Source: Bradyrhizobium sp. Ai1a-2
GTDB lineage: Bacteria; Pseudomonadota; Alphaproteobacteria; Rhizobiales; Xanthobacteraceae
Direction of reading: 5' to 3'
NCBI RefSeq assembly: GCF_000426245.1
Contig: NZ_AUEZ01000027.1
Span: 37,116 to 101,115 of the forward strand
DNA: 64,000 nt
Under the pieces are notes generated by a model. The model saw only the letters and a list, made by a program, of their open reading frames with translations. It was not told the DNA's origin and did not search any database. A program made the position numbers and the translations under genes. Shown in pieces: positions 8,227 through 16,686 of the stretch (the stretch's first letter is position 1; each line of letters begins with the position of its first letter).

Positions 8227-9357
8227 ATGCCAACTTGCGTCAACCTCGCTCCTGGCGATCCCGCTCCCTGGTTCTTCCAGCGCTCGTTCGCCAAGCCGCG
8301 CTACGCATTCGATACGGTGGGCGGGCGCCACATCGTGCTGTGCTTCTTCGCTTCTGCCAGCGATGGGCACAGCCACGCAGCGATAACCGCTGTCCGCAGC
8401 CGACCCGAGTTCTTCAATGACATCAATGCGTGCTTTTTCGGCGTTAGCTTCGATCCAAAGGACGAGGCCGAGAAGCGCGTCGCCGACCATTATCCCGGCT
8501 ACCGGTACTTTTGGGACTTCGACCGGACGGTCGGACGGCTTTTTGGCGCGCTGCCACGCGAAACGGACGATCCGCACAGCCGGGCCCGGCGAATGTGGGT
8601 CATTGTTGACCCGAGCCTACGGGTCTTGCGGATCATCCCGTTTGCGGAGGATCAGAGCGACATTGCAGCTTTGCTGGCGTACCTCGACGCATTGCCACCC
8701 ACTTCGCGGTTCACGGGCTTCGACCTCCAGGCCCCGATTCTTATTCTGCCGAACGTATTCGAGCCGGCGTTTTGCCGCGAACTGATCGATCTTTACGAAG
8801 CTCATGGCGGCGAGGAATCGGGTTTCATGCGCGAGCTCAACGGACGGATCGTTGCCGTGCACGACCACGGTCACAAACGGCGCAAGGACTACATCATCGA
8901 AGATCCCGAGGTGATCAAGGAGACGCAGACACGGTTCATGCGCCGGGTCGCGCCGATGATCCACAGGGCGCACCAGTTCAAGGTCACCCACATGGAGCGC
9001 TATATCGTCTCCTGCTATGCGGCCGAGGACGAGGCGCACTTTCGCGCACATCGCGACAACACGACCAAGGGCACGGCCCATCGTCGCTTCGCGGCCTCAG
9101 TGAACCTCAACGACGACTTCGATCGTGGCGAGATCAGTTTCCCTGAGTTCAGCCCGAAGAGCTTCAAGGCGCCAGTCGGCGGCGCCGTCGTATTCTCTTG
9201 TTCGCTCCTGCACGCCGTCTCCAAGGTCACACGGGGGCGACGCTTCGCATTCCTGCCGTTCCTCTATGACAGTGAAGCTGCGAAGTTGCGCGAGGCGAAC
9301 AACGCCTATCTCGGCGAAGGAGTTGGCGCCTACCACGCCGGGAAGCCGAAGGCCTGA
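8227..9357 (+). CDS. Redoxin-like domain fused to a 2-oxoglutarate/Fe(II) oxygenase (prolyl 4-hydroxylase type)
   Basis: About 376 residues from the ATG at 8227; in-frame starts at 8200 and 8110 are possible but run into the DedA relic. Residues 1-155 have a peroxiredoxin/AhpC-like outline: APGDPAPWFFQRSF, then HIVLCFFASASDGHSHAAI, then FFGVSFDPKDEAEKRVADHYPGYRYFWDFDRTVGRLFG, then RMWVIVDPSLRVLRIIPF. The usual peroxidatic Cys after the first strand is missing. Residues 165-365 are a 2OG-Fe(II) domain with metal ligands H275-x-D277 (HFRAHRD), distal H329 and co-substrate Arg around 339 (TRGRRFAFLPF). It probably hydroxylates a protein or small molecule in the cytoplasm. It appears to be a single-gene unit. 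The target is unknown. Confidence 0.85.
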   Translation: MPTCVNLAPGDPAPWFFQRSFAKPRYAFDTVGGRHIVLCFFASASDGHSHAAITAVRSRPEFFNDINACFFGVSFDPKDEAEKRVADHYPGYRYFWDFDRTVGRLFGALPRETDDPHSRARRMWVIVDPSLRVLRIIPFAEDQSDIAALLAYLDALPPTSRFTGFDLQAPILILPNVFEPAFCRELIDLYEAHGGEESGFMRELNGRIVAVHDHGHKRRKDYIIEDPEVIKETQTRFMRRVAPMIHRAHQFKVTHMERYIVSCYAAEDEAHFRAHRDNTTKGTAHRRFAASVNLNDDFDRGEISFPEFSPKSFKAPVGGAVVFSCSLLHAVSKVTRGRRFAFLPFLYDSEAAKLREANNAYLGEGVGAYHAGKPKA

Positions 9358-9399
9358 CGATCCCCGCCGCGACACCTGCGTGCTTTTCCGTCTTGATCC

Positions 9400-10095
9400 T
9401 CAAGTGAAGCCCGCGCGGCCTCTTGCCTCTCCGGCCTCGGCTGCCGTCAAAAGATCAATCAGCCGTTCTGCCGCCGGCGCGGCCGAAGTGCGTGTCGTGA
9501 CGGCGGCAGTGTACAAGGTTGCCAGAGCGCACTCTGGGGGTAGCAAACCGGACAGGACGACTCCGTTGGTCGCAATGATCTCGGTCGACTGGGTGCAACC
9601 GATCGGCCGCCGCGCGTCCGACTCTGCGAGGTGACGCATGGCGGTTGCACCATTCGGAAAGATGCGCAGTCGCTGCCCCACCTCCCCGGCAATGCCGAGT
9701 TGCTCCAGGACTTTCGCGACGTGAATTCCCGCGGTCGATGCCTTGGTGTCCGGGACGAAGATCGCATCCGCTGCCCGCAGCGCCTCGCGCAGGCTTGCTG
9801 CATCCTTCGCGGCGACCGGCGGATCTCCTGCGCGGACCGCAAGCGCGGTCTCGACCAGGCCGATATCCCTGACGGAGGCCGGCGAGACCAGCTTCTCCGC
9901 TGCAAGTGTTGCGACGAGGGCCGATGTGAGGATGATGACATCGGCAGCGACGCCTTTGCGCAGCCTGTCCGCCATGGCCCCGACCGCGCCGAATTCGCCC
10001 TCGATCTGCAAGCCCGTCGCTGCCGTGAAGGCTGGTGCAAGGTTCGTGACGAGTCCCTGCGCCGCCCCGCCGCTCAAAACGTGCAACTTGTTCAT
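9400..10095 (-). CDS. ModA-like substrate-binding domain protein without signal peptide
   Basis: 231 residues from the ATG at 10095, which overlaps the stop of the upstream molybdenum hydroxylase gene as ATGA, so translation is probably coupled. The fold features are those of type II periplasmic binding proteins of the molybdate (ModA) group: LHVLSGGAAQGLVTNLAPAFTAATGLQIEGEFGAVGAMADRLRKGVAADVIILT, then AIFVPDTKASTAGIHVAKVLEQLGI, then IGCTQSTEI. The protein begins directly with the first beta strand and has no export signal, unlike true ModA. It is last in an operon for a molybdopterin enzyme. A cytoplasmic role in molybdate or cofactor supply, or sensing of the substrate, is inference. Confidence 0.8.
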   Translation of the reverse strand: MNKLHVLSGGAAQGLVTNLAPAFTAATGLQIEGEFGAVGAMADRLRKGVAADVIILTSALVATLAAEKLVSPASVRDIGLVETALAVRAGDPPVAAKDAASLREALRAADAIFVPDTKASTAGIHVAKVLEQLGIAGEVGQRLRIFPNGATAMRHLAESDARRPIGCTQSTEIIATNGVVLSGLLPPECALATLYTAAVTTRTSAAPAAERLIDLLTAAEAGEARGRAGFT

Positions 10096-12233
10096 GGTGT
10101 CAATTCCATCGCGGCGATCAACCGCTCGCGCGTCATGGGAAGATCGCGTATCCGCACGCCGAGGCAATCAAAAACAGCATTGGCTATCGCCGCGGTCACG
10201 GGACCGTGTGCAGCTTCGCCGGCACCAACAGGATCCAATTCCGGGCGCCGGATGAGCTCGACTTCGACCTCCGGCACCTCGCTGAAGCGCAGGATCGGGT
10301 AGTCCGACCATGTGGTGCTGGTGATGCGTTGCCGGTCGAAGCGGACCCGCTCCTTCAGCACCCAGCTGGTAGCCTGGATAGCGCCGCCCTCGATCTGGTT
10401 GATGACTCCGTCAGGATTGATCGCCTCCCCGACATCGACTGCGAGTGTCAGCTTTCTGACGCGAATGTCCCTGTCGCCCTCGACTTCGGCCACGGCAGCG
10501 CAGTACGCACCCATATTCTTGTAGCGGGCAAAGCCGATGCCATGGCCGATGCCGGGTCGCTGCGCCGGCTTCCATTTCGCGCGTTCGGCAGCGGCGCGGA
10601 TGACGTCTCTGGCGCGGTCGTCATTCAAAAGGCGCAGCCGGAACGCGACCGGATCCTCGCCGCGCTCGGCGGCGATCTCGTCGAGAAAGGACTCGATGGC
10701 AAACACGTTGCCCTGGGCGCCCAGCGTGCGCAGCGCCGAGGTGCGTACCGGCATCGTCAGCAGACGGTGACTCTCGATCTGCCATGACGGGAAGTCATAC
10801 AGCGGAACGGCATTGCGGTCGGCGCCACCACCATTGGCCTGTGGCGGATTGGTCGAAATCATCCACGGGAACGGATTCGCCAGCTCGAACCCGGCAAGCA
10901 GCGCTGGCTGTGCCGCGCGCCCCGGTCGAGCCGCATGGCCGTTGCTCCAGAGCTGATGATGCCAGTGCAGGACCTCGCCCCCAGCGTCGAGATCGGCTGC
11001 AATCTCGATCGCCATCGCCGCACCGAACGGTGTCTGCGACATCTCGTCCGCGCGCGACCATTGCACCCGTACCGGCCGGCCACCGGCGACCTTTGCCAAC
11101 AATACGGCATCGAGGGCGACGTCATCAGCTGCGTTGTGGCCATAGCAGCCGGCGCCTTCGAGATGCTCGACCGTGATGTTCTCGGCCGGTAGCTTGAGCA
11201 GCAGCGCGAGGTCCGCGCGCAGAAGATAGACCCCCTGGCTGTGGGTCCACACATGGACCTTGTCGCCGCTCCATTGCGCCATCGCGCAAGACGGCGCGAT
11301 CGAAGCGTGAGCAATATAGGGACGGGTATATTGCCGCCGGATTGTGCGCTTGCCCTCTCCTCGCGTTGAAGCCGCCCTCGTGTCGATCACAACCGATTCC
11401 AGCGGCTGGCTCTTCAGGAACGCGGCCAGGTCGTTCTCGTCAGGCAATATCTCGTCCTCAGACCATGTCGCGCCTTTGCGCAGCGCATTGAGCGCAGCCT
11501 CCGCGCCATTCTCCGTTTCGCTGACGACCCCAGCGAAACTGCCGTCGCGCACGATCGCAACCAGGCCTGGGACGGCGCGCGCACCATCTTCATTCAGCTC
11601 AATCAGCCTTGCGCGCGAATGCTCCGGCCGCAGCACGCGGCCGTGCAGCGCGGCCGGCAGGCTCGAGTCCTGGATGAAGCGTGGCCGCGCAAAGACCTTG
11701 TCGGGAATATCGATCCGGCCGACGGAATCTCCCGCCAGCCGACGCTCGGTTGCCAGCTTCGGCACGATCCCTGGTGTCGCGTCTCGCTCAAGCGCGACAG
11801 CGCCGGCGAGTTCCCAATAGCTCGTCCTGACATTGCCGGGACCGGAGATGGTGCCGTCCTCAACCGAGAGGGAGGTCTTCTCGACACCGAGACGATCGGC
11901 GGCAACTTCAAGAAAGATTTGTCGGACTTCCGCGCAGACGTATCGCAGCGCACGGCCCGATTGCTGGATCGAAAGACTGCCGGAGGTGACGCCTTCGTTC
12001 GGGCTTGCCGCGGTCGAAGCGCGGACCATCCGGATGCGCGCGATATCGACGTCCAGTTCATCGGCGGCGATTTGAGCGAGCGCGGTAACAATGCCTTGTC
12101 CGATTTCCACCTTCCCCGGCCGGACCGTCACCTGTCCTTCGGCCGAGAATTCCAGCCATGACGACAATGTTGGGTTGGCCGCAAGGCTGACCGGCAGCGT
12201 TGCCGCAGACGGGGACGGCGCTGGCCGGCTCAT
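10092..12233 (-). CDS. Molybdopterin-binding large subunit of a xanthine-dehydrogenase-family hydroxylase (IorB-like)
   Basis: 713 residues, matching the large subunits of two-subunit enzymes such as isoquinoline 1-oxidoreductase rather than three-subunit CO or xanthine dehydrogenases. Visible family motifs are VEIGQGIVTALAQIAADELDVD near the N-terminus, EGAGCYGHNAADDVALDA for cofactor binding, and GAGEAAHGPVTAAIANAVFDCLGVRIRDLP at the end, where the Glu of GAGEA is the expected catalytic base. It has an N-terminal extension but no clear Tat motif. It overlaps the upstream [2Fe-2S] gene (ATGA) and the downstream ModA-like gene (ATGA). The likely substrate is an N-heteroaromatic or aldehyde; which one cannot be told. 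No FAD subunit is encoded nearby. Confidence 0.88.
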   Translation of the reverse strand: MSRPAPSPSAATLPVSLAANPTLSSWLEFSAEGQVTVRPGKVEIGQGIVTALAQIAADELDVDIARIRMVRASTAASPNEGVTSGSLSIQQSGRALRYVCAEVRQIFLEVAADRLGVEKTSLSVEDGTISGPGNVRTSYWELAGAVALERDATPGIVPKLATERRLAGDSVGRIDIPDKVFARPRFIQDSSLPAALHGRVLRPEHSRARLIELNEDGARAVPGLVAIVRDGSFAGVVSETENGAEAALNALRKGATWSEDEILPDENDLAAFLKSQPLESVVIDTRAASTRGEGKRTIRRQYTRPYIAHASIAPSCAMAQWSGDKVHVWTHSQGVYLLRADLALLLKLPAENITVEHLEGAGCYGHNAADDVALDAVLLAKVAGGRPVRVQWSRADEMSQTPFGAAMAIEIAADLDAGGEVLHWHHQLWSNGHAARPGRAAQPALLAGFELANPFPWMISTNPPQANGGGADRNAVPLYDFPSWQIESHRLLTMPVRTSALRTLGAQGNVFAIESFLDEIAAERGEDPVAFRLRLLNDDRARDVIRAAAERAKWKPAQRPGIGHGIGFARYKNMGAYCAAVAEVEGDRDIRVRKLTLAVDVGEAINPDGVINQIEGGAIQATSWVLKERVRFDRQRITSTTWSDYPILRFSEVPEVEVELIRRPELDPVGAGEAAHGPVTAAIANAVFDCLGVRIRDLPMTRERLIAAMELTP

Positions 12234-12700
12234 GGCGCCGCCATTTCCGCTGCCGCGCGCAGCACCGCCCGTACCATCCGGTTATGCGACCCACAGCGAC
12301 AGAGGTTGCGGTCCAATGCCTCCTTCACCTCGTCGCTGGAAGGTGTCGGATTCCGCTTTAACAACGCCGCGGCGCTCATGAGAATGCCCGAAACGCAGTA
12401 GCCGCATTGCAACGCCTGTTCCGCGATGAAAGCGCGCTGCAGCGGATGCGGTGCGTTGGCGCTCCCTAATCCCTCTGGCGTCGTGATGTCCTTGTCTGCC
12501 ACCGACCACAGCGGCATATCGCAGGAGCTCATGGCGCGATCGCCGACAATGACATTGCAGGCGCCACACTCTCCGGCGCCACAGCCGAAATGCGGCCCGA
12601 TCATGCCGAGCTGGCCGCGCAGGATGTCCAGCAGCGAACGATCAGTATCGGCGTCGACATCCATTTCGACGCCATTAAGACGAAATCGAACATGCGGCAT
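12230..12700 (-). CDS. [2Fe-2S] small subunit of molybdenum hydroxylase (IorA-like)
   Basis: 156 residues from the ATG at 12700 (MPHVRFRLNGVEMDVDAD); a longer frame exists but its extra 21 residues are not family-like. The plant-type ferredoxin cluster has GCGAGECGACNVIVGDRAMSSC. The second, all-helical cluster domain has CGYCVSG and LCRCGSHNRM. The subunit carries electrons from the molybdenum site of the downstream subunit to an outside acceptor. Its stop overlaps the start of the large-subunit gene. A Bug-type solute-binding gene ends 24 bases before this start codon, so all four genes from 13686 to 9400 look like one operon. Confidence 0.93.
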   Translation of the reverse strand: MPHVRFRLNGVEMDVDADTDRSLLDILRGQLGMIGPHFGCGAGECGACNVIVGDRAMSSCDMPLWSVADKDITTPEGLGSANAPHPLQRAFIAEQALQCGYCVSGILMSAAALLKRNPTPSSDEVKEALDRNLCRCGSHNRMVRAVLRAAAEMAAP

Positions 12701-12723
12701 GGCGGATCGGCTCAGGTGAGCTG

Positions 12724-13686
12724 CTATTGCGTCTTCTGGAACTTCTTGACCACGTCGGCCCATTTCACAATATCGGCGCGCAAGAATTTGTCGAACTCTT
12801 CCGGCGACATCGACATCGGTACTGCCCCCTGCGCCTCCCAGAGCTTCACGATCTCTGGCCGCTTGACTGCGACGTTTACCGCGACATTGATCTTGTCGAT
12901 GATGGCCTTTGGCGTGCCGGCCGGCGCCATCAATCCGAGCCAGATCGTGGCCTCATAGCCGGAAATGCCGGCCTCTATCACGGTCGGCACCTCAGGCAAG
13001 ACGGTCGAGCGCGCCCGGCCGGTCGTTGCCAGCGCCCGCACCTGGTTTTCCCTGACATTGGGCGCCATCGCGGGCACGGCGTCGATCATCATCTGCACCT
13101 GGCCCCCGATCACACCGCTTCGCGCCTCGCCGCTGTTGCGGTAGGGCACATGCACGACGTCGATCCCTGCCATCGCTTTGAACAGTTCGCCCGCCATGTG
13201 ATACGGCGTGCCCTGGCCGGAGGAGGCGTAGTTCAATTTTCCCGGCTGGGCTTTGGCAAGCGCGATGAATTCCTGCAGCGTCTTCGCCGGTACGGAAGGG
13301 TGCACGACGATCACGAGGTCGGAGTAGTTGACCGGAGCGATCGGCGCAAGATCGCGCATCAGCTCATATTTGCGCTGCGGCACCAGCGATTCGTTGGCGG
13401 TTTGCGTGTTCGACATCATCAACAGCGTGTAACCATCGGGCGATGCCATGGCGGCCTCCTGCGTGCCGATCACGCCCCCGGCGCCGGTGCGGTTCTCGAC
13501 CACAAAAGGCTGGCCAAACTTTTCCTGCAGGAGGCTGCCGATCTGACGGGCAGTAACATCGGCGGGCCCGCCGGCGCCGAACGGAACGATGATCCGGACC
13601 GGCCGCGAAGGGTAGTCCTGCGCAACTGACGAGGAGCCCGCCAACAGCAGGGCGGCCAGCGCCAGCACGAATCTTCGGCTCATCAT
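12724..13686 (-). CDS. Bug/TctC-family periplasmic tricarboxylate-type binding protein
   Basis: 320 residues with a signal peptide (MSRRFVLALAALLLAGSSSVAQ). The mature protein starts with YPSRPVRIIVPFGAGGPADVTARQ and has VENRTGAGGVIGTQEAA, YASSGQGTPYHMAGELFK and VPYRNSGEARSGVIGGQVQMMIDAVP, all typical of Bug receptors. Bug proteins bind carboxylates such as citrate or aromatic acids in the periplasm, with or without a TctAB permease; none is seen here. It has a strong GGGAGGG ribosome site. As the first gene of the molybdenum-hydroxylase operon it probably binds, or senses, the compound that the hydroxylase attacks. Confidence 0.93.
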   Translation of the reverse strand: MMSRRFVLALAALLLAGSSSVAQDYPSRPVRIIVPFGAGGPADVTARQIGSLLQEKFGQPFVVENRTGAGGVIGTQEAAMASPDGYTLLMMSNTQTANESLVPQRKYELMRDLAPIAPVNYSDLVIVVHPSVPAKTLQEFIALAKAQPGKLNYASSGQGTPYHMAGELFKAMAGIDVVHVPYRNSGEARSGVIGGQVQMMIDAVPAMAPNVRENQVRALATTGRARSTVLPEVPTVIEAGISGYEATIWLGLMAPAGTPKAIIDKINVAVNVAVKRPEIVKLWEAQGAVPMSMSPEEFDKFLRADIVKWADVVKKFQKTQ

Positions 13687-13882
13687 TTTTCCCTCCCCAG
13701 AATATTGTTCTTTGCCGGGAAGTTTAGCTGCGGTGCGAAGCCACTGTCGACGACAGACTCCGGATGGCTCGCAGGAATAATACAGAGATCGCGGTGTACC
13801 TTGGCATCACCATTAGGCGGGAATGAGGGGGCGAAACATCAGGGAAATTCACGCCGCAACGAGCCTGTCAGGGCAAAGTTCG

Positions 13883-16339
13883 TCAGTGCGTGTGGCGGAA
13901 CCGGCTGGTGAGTTCGGCGAAGGCTCCTGCGAATGGATGGAACGTGAAGCGTACCGTGTGGTGTCCCGGCGCAAGCACGACGGCGCGAAAGATAACGTTC
14001 GCCCTCAAGATCTCGCCCGGCTTGCCATCCACCGTTACTCGCCACCAAGGGTGCCAGACGTCGTTGAGGAGCAGCAGCCCGCCTGAGGGCGCGTCGACCT
14101 CGACGTCGACTTCCGTATTCTCATAGCGAGTGAGGCGCGCCGTGCCTGGCGCCGCGCCGGCTGCGCTCGCCCGCGGCAGCGCGGGCGCACGGTTGAGCAG
14201 GACGGTGCGGCGCGGATCGATCTCCGCCGGCCAGCCATTGGCGAGAAGCTGATTGAAATCCGCGATGCGCCAGTCGGTGACCATCATTACCCGTGGCAGC
14301 GCGCGGGGATTCTCGTAGACATAGGCGTCCGGTGTGTGCGCGACCAGCGTGAGGTCGCCGGGGGCAAGCGATGGGTCAACCTTCTCGACCGGCACGCCGA
14401 CGGCAAGGAAGCGCAGGCCGAACAGATCAGCAAAGGCCGAGCGATAGGACGGAAACAGCGGCGAGAACTGGCGCTGGTTGTAGTCCACGACGGTATCGCC
14501 CACGCGGGTGGCGTCGTAGAACCATTTGAGGCGCAGCGGATTGTGTCCGAACAGATGGTCGCAACCGTGGATCATGCACAGGTTCGGCCAATGATAGGCG
14601 ATGCCGATCATTTCGACGCGGTCGCGCCGGTCAGGCGCTGAAGCAGCCGCAAGCTTCGATTTCAGCAGCGCCAACGTCGCGTTCTGGGTGTCGAGGCGCG
14701 CCGCATCGAACGTCGAGGTCGCCATCCCGGTCGAAATGTGCGGTGCATTGTTCCAGGCGAGGTCGGCAACCGAGAACGCGGTGAGCAGCAGCATGCCGGC
14801 AAGCGGCGAGACGCCGTTGAGCCGACGCGCGAAAATCAGCGCGGCGACCGCGCCGCCGGTGAAAGCGAGCGCGGTGACGACGGGTACGATCACCACCGCG
14901 ATGGACATGACTGTGTGGGCGAGCCACAACACCATCGCAACGAGCACAACCGGCACAGCCAGTTCGACCGCCCGCTGCATCCTGGTGGGTTGCGGCACCG
15001 TGCCTTCGAGCCAGCGATGCACGAGATACCCGGCGATGATGGCAAGCAACGCCCCGATGACGAACGTCGCATCTGCGGGGCGCCGGTACAGCATCACGCC
15101 CGGCAACCATTCGTACATCGCATGGAAGACCGGCGTGTACCAGCCGAGCGCGTAGAGCAGGACGCCGCCAGTAGCGATCGCGAAGAAGCGGATGTCGCGC
15201 GACCAGGCGAGGCGGCGCACAATGCCGAAGGAGACGATGACGACGAGCAGCAGGGCGCCTGCATAGATCAGGCCCATGTTCTGCGCGAGCGAGAGATCCA
15301 TGCCGCCAAGCGTCGTCTTCCAATACGACGTGGCCGGCCCCCAGTAATCGATGACCGGATCCATCGCACCGTAGAGATCAGCGAAGGCAAGGGTCAGGAG
15401 ATGCGCGGGATGCAGCGATCCCTGACCGGCGAGCATCCAGCCGATCTCGGGCCGGTTCGAGCGCTCAGCAAGCAGGGCCGTCAGCGTGACAGGAACGGCG
15501 GCGATGAGGAGGCCGGCCACGCCGCAGGCCGCAAGCGGCTTGAGGCTCGCGCGCATGCGCTTGCGGCAATCGTCACCCTCGAACCAGTGGTACACGACGA
15601 AGCCGGTGAGGACATAGAGCGAGATCAGCGCGACCTGATCCCGCCCCGAGGCGAGCAGGCCGCCGAACACACCCGCCACCAGGCCGGCGCGCCACGACGA
15701 GCGCTCGAGCGCGCGCGACAGCATCCAGAGCGTCAACGGCAGATAGGCCAGGCTGATGATCTGGCCGGTATGCTGCAGCCGTGAATTTGCCGAGCCGCCG
15801 AAGGCGAAGGCGAGCGCGGCGACAAGCGCACCGGCCGCGTGCCAGCCGCGATCCCGGAAATACAGAATGATGCCCACGCCACCAAGCAGCAGATAGGCGA
15901 AGGTCAGGCCGTCCACCGCGCGAAAGCCTGGCTTCGGATCGAAATAGGCGAGCAGAAAATGCAGCGGCGAGAAGATCAGCGACTGCGGATCGGAGATCAG
16001 CGGCCACCCCGCGAAGACGTTGGGCGTCCAGAATGGCGATTGGCCGTCCGCCAGCGACGTGGCAAGGAATTGCAGCGGCGGCAGGAATTGCGACTTGGCG
16101 TCCCAGGGAATCGTGACGTGCCCGGACAACCATGGCCAGGCCGGTAATAAAAAGGCGAGCGCGAACAGCGCGATGGTGAGCCCGAGCGGAAATTTGACCG
16201 TGCGTGGCTCGGTAGCGGTGAGCCACGGCGTGGCCTGCGAGGACAAGGATGGTGCGGCCCTCGGGTCGTCGGTCCAAGACAGCGATCGTGCTTCGCTCTT
16301 TGGTCCCCCGCGCGATCCGTCCCCAAGGTCGGTTCCCAT
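13883..16339 (-). CDS. YfhO-family multi-pass membrane protein
   Basis: 818 residues with about 12-13 hydrophobic segments. The first is FPLGLTIALFALAFLLPAWPWL, followed by PWDAKSQFLPPLQFLATSLADGQSPFWTPNVFAGWPLISDPQS, a GT-C-like first loop with an acidic residue. The C-terminal soluble part ends with SGGLLLLNDVWHPWWRVTVDGKPGEILRANVIFRAVVLAPGHHTVRFTF, the hallmark of YfhO. YfhO of Bacillus glycosylates lipoteichoic acid; in Gram-negatives the family is thought to be a polyprenyl-sugar-dependent glycosyltransferase, but no substrate is known. The gene lies alone downstream of a LysR gene on the same strand. Confidence 0.82.
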   Translation of the reverse strand: MGTDLGDGSRGGPKSEARSLSWTDDPRAAPSLSSQATPWLTATEPRTVKFPLGLTIALFALAFLLPAWPWLSGHVTIPWDAKSQFLPPLQFLATSLADGQSPFWTPNVFAGWPLISDPQSLIFSPLHFLLAYFDPKPGFRAVDGLTFAYLLLGGVGIILYFRDRGWHAAGALVAALAFAFGGSANSRLQHTGQIISLAYLPLTLWMLSRALERSSWRAGLVAGVFGGLLASGRDQVALISLYVLTGFVVYHWFEGDDCRKRMRASLKPLAACGVAGLLIAAVPVTLTALLAERSNRPEIGWMLAGQGSLHPAHLLTLAFADLYGAMDPVIDYWGPATSYWKTTLGGMDLSLAQNMGLIYAGALLLVVIVSFGIVRRLAWSRDIRFFAIATGGVLLYALGWYTPVFHAMYEWLPGVMLYRRPADATFVIGALLAIIAGYLVHRWLEGTVPQPTRMQRAVELAVPVVLVAMVLWLAHTVMSIAVVIVPVVTALAFTGGAVAALIFARRLNGVSPLAGMLLLTAFSVADLAWNNAPHISTGMATSTFDAARLDTQNATLALLKSKLAAASAPDRRDRVEMIGIAYHWPNLCMIHGCDHLFGHNPLRLKWFYDATRVGDTVVDYNQRQFSPLFPSYRSAFADLFGLRFLAVGVPVEKVDPSLAPGDLTLVAHTPDAYVYENPRALPRVMMVTDWRIADFNQLLANGWPAEIDPRRTVLLNRAPALPRASAAGAAPGTARLTRYENTEVDVEVDAPSGGLLLLNDVWHPWWRVTVDGKPGEILRANVIFRAVVLAPGHHTVRFTFHPFAGAFAELTSRFRHTH

Positions 16340-16686
16340 CTACGGCCCTTTATTTGACGGAGACGTGGGCCTCGTCTGGATCGCATCCGGGCTGCCGCAA
16401 GCGACGACGTTCCGTTTGCCATCCGCGTGCCGGCTTCGCCTTTCGCGCGAAGAGCTCGCTGCAGGCACCACGTCAACCGCGATTGCGCTCGAACTTATTG
16501 CTGCACCCTGCCACGGAGAGAGTGCTCTGATGTTGAGAATGCCCTGACAGGGCCATCAGTTTCGCGCCGTCACTGTAAAGACCGGATATACGGAATTTCT
16601 GTGGCGGCAACATCGCCAGGACGACGGTGATTTGCTCGCGCAACGTCAACGCCACACCACTCGCACTGCCGAAGCAACCTCATCTC
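16340..16686. other. Gene-free stretch between LysR and YfhO-like genes
   Basis: No credible gene is seen. A nested palindrome, CTGATG...GCCCTGACAGGGC...CATCAG at 16527-16559, lies about 130 bases after the LysR stop and could terminate that transcript. The rest presumably carries the promoter of the YfhO-type gene. Confidence 0.4.

Noticed and set aside
14738..15784. A 348-codon plus-strand frame inside the YfhO-type gene
   Set aside because: Shadow of the membrane protein; highly charged, no recognisable domain, no ribosome site.
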